DNA from: Croceimicrobium sp965279135
GTDB lineage: Bacteria; Bacteroidota; Bacteroidia; Flavobacteriales; Schleiferiaceae
Length of the DNA stretch: 64,000 nt
Reading direction: 5' to 3'
Assembly (NCBI GenBank): GCA_965279135.1
Contig: OZ257133.1
Coordinates: 1,860,001-1,924,000 of the forward strand
The notes under the pieces were generated by a model. That model searched no databases, had not been told where the DNA came from, and saw only the letters and a list, made by a program, of their open reading frames with translations. Positions 26,251 to 34,899 of the stretch are shown here, one piece after another; the stretch's first letter is position 1, and every line of letters starts with the position of its first letter. Position numbers and translations under genes: made by a program.

Positions 26251-27990
26251 CTAGGAAACAAAGAGTTCCCAAATTTTCTCGCTTTGATTCTTTCTATCGT
26301 CTTCAACACGCAATTTTAACACTTGTTTAGAGCCTTGGGCCTTAGGCCAATACTTCATCTTAGACAATAAGCGATTCTTTTTAGCATCGTAGTATACCGG
26401 AACCCAAACTCCATCCACCCTAAGTTCATACTTCTCGATTCCACTTATATCATCCTTCACCTTTATTATTATGGTCGAAACCTTAGGCTTTTCCTTATCG
26501 CGGAAATTATGGGCATTTATTTCGGGTGCGGTGGTATCGATGGCAATTGCAAATTCGCCTAATTGTCGCGTACGACTGATTACCCAGCCGTTTTTATAAT
26601 AACCTCCCTCATAATCATCATACTTCCCATTGCGATAACTGGCGATAAACAGTTTTGAAGGATCCAATCCTTTGGGTTTCTTGCTTAAACGAAGTTTGAG
26701 ATCATAATAACGATGCACAGGAACCTTGCGGCTATTAATGGTTATGAGATCGCTGTATGCGGAGCTAAAAGGACTCTGCTTCACTTCTAATTGAAAATCG
26801 CGGTAAAAGCTTCCTTCTTTAAAACCTAGCTCATAATCAGCGTCAGAGATTACTTCGGGGTTCGATCGCTGGATAGGGACGGATTTAACAAGGTAGTCTG
26901 ACGCTTCTAAAGGTTCTATTTCTAAATCAGCATTGGCCTTATAGACTAAATCGAAATCCAGTGTGCTGAGATTTCCGGCTGCATCCCGGGCTTCAATACG
27001 AACGGGTAAAACAGTATCGCGGTTAAACTTTAAATGTCCCGCTTTTGCCTTAACCGGATAGGTGCTTAGACGATTGCCTGGTTCTTGAAAAAGGCGATGG
27101 GAAGATCTGCGGCAACAAGCCTTAAGCTCATAATCGATGTGAGAATTGATATAGCGCGTCTCCGCAAAAGCAAAAGTCTCCATTCGAAATACATGTTGCA
27201 GTTCATCCGCAACAAAAAGTTTCAGTTCATATACACCATTGCGATTACGGGTTTTGTCTTGCTTATCGATGGCATACAGTCCAAAGGATATTTCGGCACT
27301 TCCCATTACTTTATCACCCGTCTCCAGGACATATTTCCCCTTAGCGGTGTTCTTTACTTTGTATTCCTCCCGCTTTAAAAATTGACCATTTTGGTGAAAG
27401 TATACCTGTAAGGCTCCGAGCTCTGGCGGTAGATTATCCGCCACCTTAAATCCAAATAAAAGCGGATTAATGATTTTTTCCGTTCGAGTATCGCGCACTT
27501 CAAAATGTAAATGGGGTCCGCCACTGCCTCCGGAATTCCCACTTAGGGCAATTTGATCACCCTGCTGGTAATTAAATCGGCCTGCTGGCGGAAAGAGGTT
27601 CACCTCATTTTGTTCCTTTTTGCGCATCTGCTCCACCACATAAGCTTCAAGTTGGGCATCAAATTCATGCAAATGGGCATAAACAGTAGTATAGCCATCT
27701 GGGTGTTTTAGATAGAGCGCTTTACCAAAACCGTAAGGTGACACCTTAATGCGAACAATGGTTCCTTCGGCAGCGGCTAGCACCGGTTGACCTATTTTAC
27801 CTTGTGTTTTAATATCGAGACCCGAGTGAAAATGATTACTGCGTAATTCTCCAAAAGTGCCCGAAGAATAGAGCGGGATATTTAATGGGCTGCGGAAATA
27901 ATCCTGAGGATACTTATGTTGAGCCTGTGTTAAAAAGGATAAGAAACAGAAGAATATACAGATGGTAAAAGGAATACGGGTGTATCTCAT
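26251..27990 (-). CDS. M23 family metallopeptidase (LytM-like)
   Basis: This 579-residue protein has a signal peptide (about 1-24) and an N-terminal LytM/M23 domain. The zinc motifs are HFHSGLD (about 53-59) and GPHLHFEV (about 159-166), with AHLHEF between them. It probably cleaves peptidoglycan cross-links. The C-terminal 400 residues are beta-rich Ig-like modules (IDTTAPEINAHNF, KVKDDISGIEKYELRVDG, LRVEDDRKNQSEK) and are unusual for simple endopeptidases. It is the first gene of a three-gene minus-strand operon. Confidence 0.87.
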   Translation of the reverse strand: MRYTRIPFTICIFFCFLSFLTQAQHKYPQDYFRSPLNIPLYSSGTFGELRSNHFHSGLDIKTQGKIGQPVLAAAEGTIVRIKVSPYGFGKALYLKHPDGYTTVYAHLHEFDAQLEAYVVEQMRKKEQNEVNLFPPAGRFNYQQGDQIALSGNSGGSGGPHLHFEVRDTRTEKIINPLLFGFKVADNLPPELGALQVYFHQNGQFLKREEYKVKNTAKGKYVLETGDKVMGSAEISFGLYAIDKQDKTRNRNGVYELKLFVADELQHVFRMETFAFAETRYINSHIDYELKACCRRSSHRLFQEPGNRLSTYPVKAKAGHLKFNRDTVLPVRIEARDAAGNLSTLDFDLVYKANADLEIEPLEASDYLVKSVPIQRSNPEVISDADYELGFKEGSFYRDFQLEVKQSPFSSAYSDLITINSRKVPVHRYYDLKLRLSKKPKGLDPSKLFIASYRNGKYDDYEGGYYKNGWVISRTRQLGEFAIAIDTTAPEINAHNFRDKEKPKVSTIIIKVKDDISGIEKYELRVDGVWVPVYYDAKKNRLLSKMKYWPKAQGSKQVLKLRVEDDRKNQSEKIWELFVS

Positions 27991-28039
27991 GTCTCAAAAA
28001 TACTGCGCAAAAAGGATTTAATCCGACTTAAAAAATGAG

Positions 28040-28070
28040 TTTGCATTAGTGATTGGGCTTTCTAACTTTG
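28040..28070 (+). promoter_or_regulatory. Promoter of the coiled-coil gene/zapA operon
   Basis: TTTG at 28040-28043, exactly 19 bases, then TAACTTTG at 28063-28070. This is a full match to the Bacteroidota promoter. The first start codon (28092) is 22 bases past the -7 box. Confidence 0.82.
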
Positions 28071-28091
28071 GACATTGGTTTTTTCCGATCA

Positions 28092-28382
28092 ATGAAGGTA
28101 CTTGAAGCAAAGATCCAGGAACTGGAAAATCTGATTAACAGAGTCATCAGCGATAACCTGGTTTTGCAGAATGAGAATGCTAAGCTTAAAGCAGAACTGG
28201 AAAACTTGCGAGAGCATTCGCAATCGAGATCGGAGGAAGTCAGGAATTTGGAAATTCAGTTAGAACGCCTTCGCCTGGCTCGTGGCTTAGCCGGTGATCC
28301 GGAGGAAGCGAAAGCGGCAAAGGCTAAACTGGGTTCCCTAATGCGGGAAATCGATCGCTGCATTGCATTGCTAAACGAATGA
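28092..28382 (+). CDS. Coiled-coil protein upstream of zapA
   Basis: This 96-residue protein has an almost unbroken coiled coil: MKVLEAKIQELENLINRVIS, then heptads such as LQNENAKLKAELENL. The start at 28092 follows the promoter by the expected distance; a longer reading would overlap the promoter itself. It resembles ZapB-like division proteins in size and in standing 18 bases before zapA. The link to the division ring is therefore inferred from position and shape, not homology. Confidence 0.75.
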   Translation: MKVLEAKIQELENLINRVISDNLVLQNENAKLKAELENLREHSQSRSEEVRNLEIQLERLRLARGLAGDPEEAKAAKAKLGSLMREIDRCIALLNE

Positions 28383-28400
28383 TTCCCAGAGTTAATTGAA

Positions 28401-28691
28401 ATGTCAGATTTACTGAAAATAAAAATCTCCCTGGCCGACCGGGTTTATCCTCTTACTATCCGCAGAGATGAGGAAGAGAATATTCGCAAGGCGGCTAAAA
28501 GCATTGAAGCCATTCTTCAAAAATATGAAGACGGATATGCCGTTCGTGATAAACAAGACTTGCTCGCCATGTGCGCATTGCAGTTAGCATCGCGAATTGA
28601 AAAAATCCAAAGCAATAATTTGGTAAATGGAGATGAAGTAGGCGCGCATTTAGATCGACTCTCGGAGAAGATCAAGCAAGCAATGAATTAG
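28401..28691 (+). CDS. zapA: Cell division protein ZapA
   Basis: This 96-residue protein matches ZapA: the N-terminal strand LLKIKISLADRVYPLTIRRD, the helix EEENIRKAAKSIEAILQKY and the later DLLAMCALQLASRIEKIQ. ZapA bundles FtsZ filaments at midcell. It follows the coiled-coil gene closely and is followed by the probable 6S RNA and rny, a gene order that echoes zapA-ssrS in proteobacteria. Confidence 0.9.
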   Translation: MSDLLKIKISLADRVYPLTIRRDEEENIRKAAKSIEAILQKYEDGYAVRDKQDLLAMCALQLASRIEKIQSNNLVNGDEVGAHLDRLSEKIKQAMN

Positions 28692-28714
28692 CGCAACAAC
28701 GTTCTTTAACTATT

Positions 28715-28884
28715 TTTTCCCGCATCCTTTCCTGTATTTGCTAAACTCAACACTAATACAATAGGAGTTTAGCTTGGGTTTTCTAGACCATGCCTCCCTC
28801 GAGTGGAAGGTCGAAATTGCCTGGTGGACTCCGATCCTGTCTAAACGGAGTTTAGACGAAACACGAAAAGGGTGCGGGTTTTTT
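28715..28884 (+). ncRNA. ssrS: Probable 6S RNA (ssrS, Bacteroidota type)
   Basis: This non-coding stretch of about 170 bases between zapA and rny can fold into one long, nearly closed rod. The 5' arm CCCGCATCC (28719-28727) pairs with GGGTGCGGG (28870-28878). Further in, TTTC pairs with GAAA, and CTAAACTC (28741-28748) can pair with GAGTTTAG (28848-28855). Inside lies an unpaired middle and a short apical stem (GACC/GGTC). That is the 6S architecture: closing stem, central bubble, terminal stem. Two alternative local hairpins (28740-28773 and 28839-28857) compete with the closing stem. The RNA ends in six T. Position next to zapA is also typical for 6S. Identity was not confirmed by a covariance search. 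Confidence 0.7.
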
Positions 28885-28901
28885 ATGAACCGAAATTTGA
28901 A

Positions 28902-30443
28902 ATGGAAACAACAACAACAATTATTGCGGCATTAATAGCGCTGGCTGGGGGATTTGGTCTGGCGATGATCATAAATGCTGCTGTGTTAAAAAAGAAACAC
29001 AAGCACTTCATGGCCGAGGCTCAGAAAGAGGCAGATGGCATTAAGAAGGAGAAAATCCTTCAGGCGAAAGAAAAGTTCCTGGAGTTAAAAGCCGAGCATG
29101 AAAAGGTGATCAACAAGAGAGAGCAAAAGCTTAACGATCGCTTCAACAATGTGAAGGAAAAGGAACAAAGGGCACGAGAGCATACTGAAAAGAACAAGAA
29201 GGAATACAAGGAAAACCAGCGTCTGAGAGACGAACTCAATAAAAAGCTGGAGGCCAATGAGGCCAAAGGCAAGGAACTGGAAAAAATGCACCGCAAACAG
29301 GTGGAGCAGCTTGAAGTAATTTCAGGATTAAGTCCTGATGATGCTAAAAATCAATTGCTCGAAGCCCTTAAAGAAGAAGCGAAAACCGACGCAGCAGCAT
29401 TCATCCAAACCACCATGGAGGAGGCGCAACTTTCCGCGACTCGCGAGGCTCGTAAAGTGGTCATTCAAACCATCCAAAGGGTAGCTACCGAACAAGCGGT
29501 TGAGAACTCAGTCTCTGTATTCAATATCGAGAATGATGACGTTAAGGGAAGAATCATTGGTAGAGAAGGAAGAAACATTCGCGCACTTGAAGGAGCAACC
29601 GGAGTAGAGATCATAGTAGACGATACACCGGAAGCGATTATCCTCAGCTGTTTTGATCCGGTTCGTCGTGAGATAGCGCGATTATCACTTCATAAATTGG
29701 TATCGGATGGTCGGATTCACCCAGCGCGAATAGAAGAAGTATGCAATAAAACCCGCAAGCAAATTGAAGAGGAGATCTTTGAGGTGGGAAAACGCACTAC
29801 CATCGACTTAGGAATTCACGGATTACATCCTGAGTTGGTACGTATGGTAGGTCGGATGAAGTATCGTTCATCCTATGGCCAGAACCTTCTGCAACACTCC
29901 AGGGAAGTAGCTAACCTTTGCGGAATTATGGCTGCGGAGCTTGGGCTCAATCCAAAAATCGCTAAACGCGCTGGCTTACTGCATGATATCGGAAAAGTTC
30001 CCTCAGAAGAGAGTGAATTACCGCATGCGATTTTAGGGATGAAGATGGCCGAGAAATATGGCGAAAAACCCGAAGTGTGTAATGCTATCGGGGCTCACCA
30101 TGACGAAATTGAAATGACCAGTCTTATCTCACCAATCGTTCAGGTTTGCGATGGAATTTCCGGTGCAAGACCTGGGGCACGCCGTCAGATTGCAGAGAGC
30201 TACATGCAGCGTCTAAAGGATTTGGAGCAATTGGCTTTATCACAAAATGGAGTAATTCAAGCCTATGCCATTCAAGCGGGTCGTGAGCTAAGAGTTATAG
30301 TAGACTGTGAAAAGGTGAGCGATGCAGATGCAGCAAAAATCAGCTTCGATATCAGTCAAAAGATTCAGAATGAAATGACCTATCCCGGTCAGGTAAAAAT
30401 CACCGTGATTCGGGAAACGCGAGCCGTTAATGTAGCGCGCTAA
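28902..30443 (+). CDS. rny: Ribonuclease Y
   Basis: This 513-residue membrane-anchored endoribonuclease initiates mRNA decay. The ATG at 28902 gives METTTTIIAALIALAGGFG, an N-terminal membrane anchor. A longer reading would start inside the terminator of the RNA gene. A long charged coiled coil follows (about 30-200), then a KH domain (GRIIGREGRNIRALEGATGV) and an HD domain with GLLHDIGK and the later GAHHDE. Length and order are standard. It overlaps the convergent phosphorylase gene by 17 bases. Confidence 0.96.
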   Translation: METTTTIIAALIALAGGFGLAMIINAAVLKKKHKHFMAEAQKEADGIKKEKILQAKEKFLELKAEHEKVINKREQKLNDRFNNVKEKEQRAREHTEKNKKEYKENQRLRDELNKKLEANEAKGKELEKMHRKQVEQLEVISGLSPDDAKNQLLEALKEEAKTDAAAFIQTTMEEAQLSATREARKVVIQTIQRVATEQAVENSVSVFNIENDDVKGRIIGREGRNIRALEGATGVEIIVDDTPEAIILSCFDPVRREIARLSLHKLVSDGRIHPARIEEVCNKTRKQIEEEIFEVGKRTTIDLGIHGLHPELVRMVGRMKYRSSYGQNLLQHSREVANLCGIMAAELGLNPKIAKRAGLLHDIGKVPSEESELPHAILGMKMAEKYGEKPEVCNAIGAHHDEIEMTSLISPIVQVCDGISGARPGARRQIAESYMQRLKDLEQLALSQNGVIQAYAIQAGRELRVIVDCEKVSDADAAKISFDISQKIQNEMTYPGQVKITVIRETRAVNVAR

Positions 30444-31269
30444 AACGCTCTAGAGCCAGATCTATCATCTTCTTAACGGTAGCCTCTGGTTTTGTACTAA
30501 ATACTTGATGACGTCGGTTAGCGAGAATAGCAGAAATCGACAAGCATTCCATATTGAGCAGCCGGCCTAATGCATAGATGCCGGCTGTTTCCATTTCCAG
30601 ATTAGTGATTCGGTAATGGTGAATCTCTTGCTGAGCTAAAAGGTCCAGCCAGGCAGGATTCTTGGATTTAAGGGGCAGCGTTCTGCCTTGAGGACCATAA
30701 AATCCATTTGCGGTAACCGTAATTCCGCTATGGTCAACTAGATCCCTGAAACCATCACTAAGGCTTCTTGACGCTTCGGCGAAATAGGGTTTGGGGAAAT
30801 CCTCCAATCCCGGTAAAAGCTCAAAGTCCTGCCAGGGATAGAAATACATCAGGTAATCAAAACCAAGTGCTGCTTCGGAGAGCAGTAAGGAATCCAACGG
30901 AATGTCCTCCTGTAAGGTGCCGCTGGTTCCCAAGCGCAAGACTTGCATCGCTTCCGGAGACTCCCAAAACTTTTTACGGCTGCTTAGATCCCAGGCATAA
31001 GCCAAGTGCAATTCGTTGAGAGCTATATCTACATTATCTGTCCCAATTCCAGTTGAGATAACCAGAATATCACGGCTACCAATTCTGCCACTAAGACTTC
31101 GGAATTCACGAAAAGCACGATCAAAATAGAGGCTATCGAAATGCGGTTTTATCCAATCAATTCGATCGGGATCTCCTACCGTTATTACCTTAGAAGGAAC
31201 CTCACCATTTTTGAGATGAAGGTGGTAAACGCTGTTGTCTGGATTTAATATTATTTCAGAAGCGGGCAT
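30427..31269 (-). CDS. Nucleoside phosphorylase (uridine phosphorylase-like)
   Basis: This 280-residue protein has the PNP/UDP family pattern: VITVGDPDRIDWI (phosphate-binding loop), VISTGIGTDNVDIALNEL, LRLGTSGTLQEDIPLDSLLL and NLEMETAGIYALGRLL (ribose-contacting Glu-Met-Glu). It cleaves a nucleoside to a base and ribose-1-phosphate for salvage. Whether it prefers uridine or purines cannot be told from sequence alone. It is monocistronic, converging on rny. Confidence 0.88.
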   Translation of the reverse strand: MPASEIILNPDNSVYHLHLKNGEVPSKVITVGDPDRIDWIKPHFDSLYFDRAFREFRSLSGRIGSRDILVISTGIGTDNVDIALNELHLAYAWDLSSRKKFWESPEAMQVLRLGTSGTLQEDIPLDSLLLSEAALGFDYLMYFYPWQDFELLPGLEDFPKPYFAEASRSLSDGFRDLVDHSGITVTANGFYGPQGRTLPLKSKNPAWLDLLAQQEIHHYRITNLEMETAGIYALGRLLNMECLSISAILANRRHQVFSTKPEATVKKMIDLALERFSALH

Positions 31270-31270
31270 A

Positions 31271-31301
31271 ATTGCGCAATTAGCTTATAAGATTAACTTT
31301 G
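31271..31301 (+). promoter_or_regulatory. Promoter of the universal stress protein gene
   Basis: ATTG at 31271-31274, exactly 19 bases, then TAACTTTG at 31294-31301, 22 bases before the ATG at 31323. It matches the Bacteroidota consensus except for the first -33 base. Confidence 0.75.
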
Positions 31302-31322
31302 GGGCACTAATTCGTTCCTGTT

Positions 31323-32210
31323 ATGTCTGAATCATTCAAGATCCTTGTGCCGGTTGGTTTCTCTGAACAATCACTAACCGCACTGAACCAAGCCTCAATC
31401 TTCGCCAAAGCTATTGAAAACGCTAGCATCACTTTGCTATCCGTGCTTGAAGAAGGTGGTTTTTTTAGCAAAATGTTTTCTGCTAATGCAGATTCCGACG
31501 CTATCCATGCGGAAGCGGGCAAGAAGTTAAAAGAGATTGCCGATAAATTCCAAGCAGAGCACAATATCCCTACCCAGACCATGGTTGCCGAAGGGGTTGT
31601 GTATGAAGAGATCGCTCGTGTTAGCAGCCTGATTGATGCCAATTTGGTAATCATGGGTACTAACGGTAAGCCTCAAAACCTAAGAAAGAGATTTATTGGT
31701 TCTAATGCTTATCGCACTGCTGCCCTTGTACAACCACCGGTAGTAACGATTAAAGGGGAGCGATTAATTGATAAGATCGAAACCATCATCTTCCCACTCT
31801 TCATGAACAACCGACACTCGAAAGAGAAAGTAGGCCCTACCCTAGAGTATGCCCGCCTTTTTGGTGCTAAAGTGAAGGTAATTGCGGTTAAGGAAGCCGA
31901 AACCAATATGAACATTTTACGTGGTCATGTGAACCAGGTTGAAAGCTTTATCCGCGATCATGGTGTAGAATGCAGCCATGAGATTCTTGAGAACCCAAAA
32001 CGCCGCGGTGTCGTGCGCAACATCCTCAATAGTGCCTACGAATCGAAAGGAGATTTAGTAATTATTACTGAAGATCCGGCTCAAGGAGGTGATATCACAG
32101 ATTACTTCTTGGGTAATGAGATGCAGGCCGTAATCTATCACAGTGAGATTCCGGTGATGTCTATTACGCCAAAAGCCGTGAAGTACGAACAAATGTGGGA
32201 TTCATTCTAG
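31323..32210 (+). CDS. Universal stress protein, two UspA domains
   Basis: This 295-residue protein is built as two tandem Usp folds. The first covers about 1-145, with KILVPVGFSEQSLTALNQA and LVIMGTNGKPQN ahead of a GSNAYRTAALVQPPVVTI segment. The second covers about 150-280, with ETIIFPLF, VIITED and a shorter nucleotide loop. Such proteins bind ATP or signal molecules and help survival under stress. The second domain has lost a clear G-x2-G-x9-G motif and may be structural. It has its own promoter and terminator. Confidence 0.87.
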   Translation: MSESFKILVPVGFSEQSLTALNQASIFAKAIENASITLLSVLEEGGFFSKMFSANADSDAIHAEAGKKLKEIADKFQAEHNIPTQTMVAEGVVYEEIARVSSLIDANLVIMGTNGKPQNLRKRFIGSNAYRTAALVQPPVVTIKGERLIDKIETIIFPLFMNNRHSKEKVGPTLEYARLFGAKVKVIAVKEAETNMNILRGHVNQVESFIRDHGVECSHEILENPKRRGVVRNILNSAYESKGDLVIITEDPAQGGDITDYFLGNEMQAVIYHSEIPVMSITPKAVKYEQMWDSF

Positions 32211-32233
32211 GTATCCTTTACAATCGAAATACA

Positions 32234-32268
32234 AACCCTGATTATTCTTATTCTGAATAATCAGGGTT
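32234..32268 (+). terminator. Terminator of the universal stress protein gene
   Basis: A perfect 14-bp stem (AACCCTGATTATTC and its complement) with a 7-base loop is followed by TTTTTATTTT. This is one of the strongest terminators in the window. The stem is symmetrical enough that it may also block antisense transcription. Confidence 0.88.
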
Positions 32269-32339
32269 TTTTATTTTCCATTCGCCAAAAATTCCAGAAA
32301 AGGATTGAACCCAAGCGAGCTCTTAGCGTTCTATAAATT

Positions 32340-32795
32340 ATGTATCACTTGAGAAAGGAACAATGGGTGGACGTTCCGAAGAGTGAGATTTGGGATTTTT
32401 TCTCAAACCCAGCAAACCTTCTGAAGATCACACCCAGGGAAATGAAGATGAAGATTTTAGAGGCCGAACCCCGTAAAATGTACTCAGGGATGATTTTACG
32501 ATACCGGGTAAGTCCTCTATTTGGTATTGGCCTTAGCTGGACTTCGCTTATATCAGCAGTTGAAGAAAAGTCTTACTTCGTGGATCAAATGATCGAAGGT
32601 CCATTTAAGCTTTGGCACCATTTACATCGTTTTGAAGAAGAAAAGGGAGGTACTTTGATTATAGATGATCTACACTATAAAATCCCCCTTGAACCCTTTA
32701 GTAAAGTGCTGCATCCCTTTTTAGTGGCTAAGGAATTGGAAAAAATGTTTCAGCATCGCGAGGTGGTGGTAAAGGAGATTTTTGGTCGGGCATGA
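32340..32795 (+). CDS. SRPBCC family protein
   Basis: This 151-residue protein fits the START-like/polyketide-cyclase fold. The N-terminal LRKEQWVDVPKSEIWDFFSNP, with LLKITP just after, is typical of ligand-binding SRPBCC proteins in Bacteroidota, as is the late HREVVVKEIF. It is a hydrophobic-cavity protein, and its ligand is unknown. It is the first gene of a tight four-gene operon (4-base overlap with the DUF429 gene) that includes a photolyase. SRPBCC genes beside photolyase genes are a recurring pattern. Confidence 0.85.
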   Translation: MYHLRKEQWVDVPKSEIWDFFSNPANLLKITPREMKMKILEAEPRKMYSGMILRYRVSPLFGIGLSWTSLISAVEEKSYFVDQMIEGPFKLWHHLHRFEEEKGGTLIIDDLHYKIPLEPFSKVLHPFLVAKELEKMFQHREVVVKEIFGRA

Positions 32796-33385
32796 AAACT
32801 GTTTTTGGCATAGACTACGGGAGTAAGCTTTCCGGTAATACAGTGATCGCGATTTTTAAAGAAAATCGGATCTTCTTCATGGACGTAGATCGAAAAGTAG
32901 ATGCTGATCAATTCATTCGCAATGCCGTAGAGCACTTTAATCCAGAATTGGTCTTTATTGATGCGCCGCTAAGTTTACCAGGAGTATATCAGCATTGCGA
33001 GGGATTTAGCGATTACCATTTTAGAATTGCAGACCGCGAAACTCAAGCGATGTCCCCCATGTTTTTAGGAGGTTTGGCAGCTCGGGCAATGCAACTATCC
33101 TCCTGGATGAGGGAGCAATCTATTGATGTTAAGGAAACCTACCCTAAGCTAATGGCCAACCGTTTTGAGTTGGTTAAACACGGGTATAAAACCAATCGGG
33201 GTTCTTTGCAGGATTGCACCCTCAAGATTAAAAACTGCCTTCGTGAACCCCTTCAATTCAAATGCGGTGATGTGCTTACCTGGCATCATCTTGATGCCTT
33301 ACTAGCCTTGATGAGCGCTATGTCTTACGACTGCGGCGATTATACCACCTATGGCGACCCTTGCGAAGGTCTCATCTATGTATGA
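32792..33385 (+). CDS. DUF429 family protein, predicted RNase H-fold nuclease
   Basis: This 197-residue protein starts VFGIDYGSKLSGNTVIAIF, a typical first strand with acidic residue (D6) of RNase H/RuvC-like folds. The later FIDAPLSLPG carries a second acidic site and HHLDALLALMSAMSY a third. These match DUF429. The start overlaps the SRPBCC stop by 4 bases and the stop overlaps the photolyase start (ATGATG), so the three are translationally coupled. Nuclease activity is a fold-based prediction only. Confidence 0.75.
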   Translation: MKTVFGIDYGSKLSGNTVIAIFKENRIFFMDVDRKVDADQFIRNAVEHFNPELVFIDAPLSLPGVYQHCEGFSDYHFRIADRETQAMSPMFLGGLAARAMQLSSWMREQSIDVKETYPKLMANRFELVKHGYKTNRGSLQDCTLKIKNCLREPLQFKCGDVLTWHHLDALLALMSAMSYDCGDYTTYGDPCEGLIYV

Positions 33386-34899
33386 TGCCCCCCTTCCACA
33401 TTCTTTGGCTGAAAAGAGATTTGCGCTGGCAAGATCATGATCCTCTTTGGGCGGCTATTAAAGCAGAAAAGCCCCTCTTAGCCCTTTACTGCTTTGAACC
33501 CTTAATTAGCGATCATCCCGATTCTTCATCTCGTCATCGTAAAATGCAAATCCAAGCCTTGCAAGGTTTAAGAGGTGAGCTCGGAGCGATGCGAAATCAC
33601 CTTTTGATTATTGAAGCCAATGCAGATGAGGTTATCGATTTTATTGCCTCCCACTTCCCTTTAGCCGAAGTTTATTCCCATCGTGAGCATGGAGTTTTAA
33701 GCACTTATGAAAGGGATAAACGGCTTACTAAAATCTGCCGAAAGCATCAAGTTTCCTGGCATGAATTCAATCACAATGGAGTTCTTCGTGGAAAAGATGA
33801 TCGCAGCGGATGGGATGAAGAATGGCGGGCCTATATGCAAAGACCTCTGCGTAAGGCAAATATCGCCGAATGGCCCAGTTTCAATGGAGATGACCTGAAA
33901 GAAATTTCCGAAGCAATTGGCGAGCAATTCCGGCTTAGCCCTATCCCGAAAGACTCAATCAAACGGAGCTTAAACCGAAAGAATTCCTTAAGCAGACTAA
34001 GGGATTTCCTGGCCCAAGAGGCACAAGGTTATCAGGGCAATATGGGAGATCCGCTGGCCAGTCAGAAGCATTGCTCTCGTTTATCTGTGGCACTCGCCTG
34101 GGGCACTTTGAGCTTAAGGGAAGTTTATCAAATGAGTATAGAGGCCCACCAAAATGCCAATTACCGCTCCGATTTACGCGCCTTCATTTCACGTTTGCAC
34201 TGGCATTCCCATTTCATCCAAAAGTTTGAAATGGAAATGCGGATGGAGTTCGAAAACATTAATAAAGGCTATAATAAAATTAGACAGGAAAGCAATCCGG
34301 CCTACTATGATGCCTGGGTGAATGGTATGACGGGAGTACCCATCGTTGATGCCTGTATGCGCGCAGTAAAAGCCACCGGATACCTCAACTTTCGAATGCG
34401 AGCTATGGTAGTAAGTTTCTGGAGCCATATACTATGGCAGCCCTGGCAAGTAGCGGTCCACCACTTGGCGAGATGTTTTTCAGACTTCATTCCTGGAATT
34501 CATTATCCCCAATTTCAAATGCAGAGCTCCGTAACGGGGATCAATATTATCCGAGTTTATAATCCGGTAAAACAGTCGCTGGAAAAAGATCCTAATGCAG
34601 CATTCATCATTAAATGGGTTCCTGAATTAGCTTCGCTTCCTTTAGCCTTTCAGCATGAACCCTGGAATCTTAGCGCCTTAGAATCTCAATTCTATAATTT
34701 CAAACTTGGAAAAGACTATCCCCATCCTCTGGTAGATGTTCATAAAGCTGCGAACTTTGCCCGTGGTCAACTTTGGGAAATGAAACAAGATCCCGAAGTT
34801 CTTGTTGAGAACAAACGCATATTGAAAAGACATACTGTTGCGAACCGAGATATTAATAGTCGCACAAAGACGATAATGAAAAGGAATGGAGGAGCCTAA
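33382..34899 (+). CDS. Cryptochrome/deoxyribodipyrimidine photolyase family protein
   Basis: This protein has about 505 residues. I start at the ATG pair at 33382/33385, not at the TTG seven codons earlier, because FHILWLKRDLRWQDHDPLW is the family start. The N-terminal alpha/beta antenna domain covers about 1-130. The FAD-binding helical domain has MTGVPIVDACMRAVKATGYLNFRMRAMVVSFW, then FIPGIHYPQFQMQSSVTGINIIRVYNPVKQS. It is likely a light-driven DNA repair enzyme or photoreceptor; substrate type cannot be decided here. It lies inside the SRPBCC-DUF429-photolyase-DUF2452 operon. Confidence 0.9.
   Translation: MMPPFHILWLKRDLRWQDHDPLWAAIKAEKPLLALYCFEPLISDHPDSSSRHRKMQIQALQGLRGELGAMRNHLLIIEANADEVIDFIASHFPLAEVYSHREHGVLSTYERDKRLTKICRKHQVSWHEFNHNGVLRGKDDRSGWDEEWRAYMQRPLRKANIAEWPSFNGDDLKEISEAIGEQFRLSPIPKDSIKRSLNRKNSLSRLRDFLAQEAQGYQGNMGDPLASQKHCSRLSVALAWGTLSLREVYQMSIEAHQNANYRSDLRAFISRLHWHSHFIQKFEMEMRMEFENINKGYNKIRQESNPAYYDAWVNGMTGVPIVDACMRAVKATGYLNFRMRAMVVSFWSHILWQPWQVAVHHLARCFSDFIPGIHYPQFQMQSSVTGINIIRVYNPVKQSLEKDPNAAFIIKWVPELASLPLAFQHEPWNLSALESQFYNFKLGKDYPHPLVDVHKAANFARGQLWEMKQDPEVLVENKRILKRHTVANRDINSRTKTIMKRNGGA

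Noticed and set aside
28872..28901. Upstream start of rny inside the RNA gene terminator
   Set aside because: The extra ten residues would be read from the terminator stem of the 6S-like RNA. The ATG at 28902 gives the typical membrane anchor.
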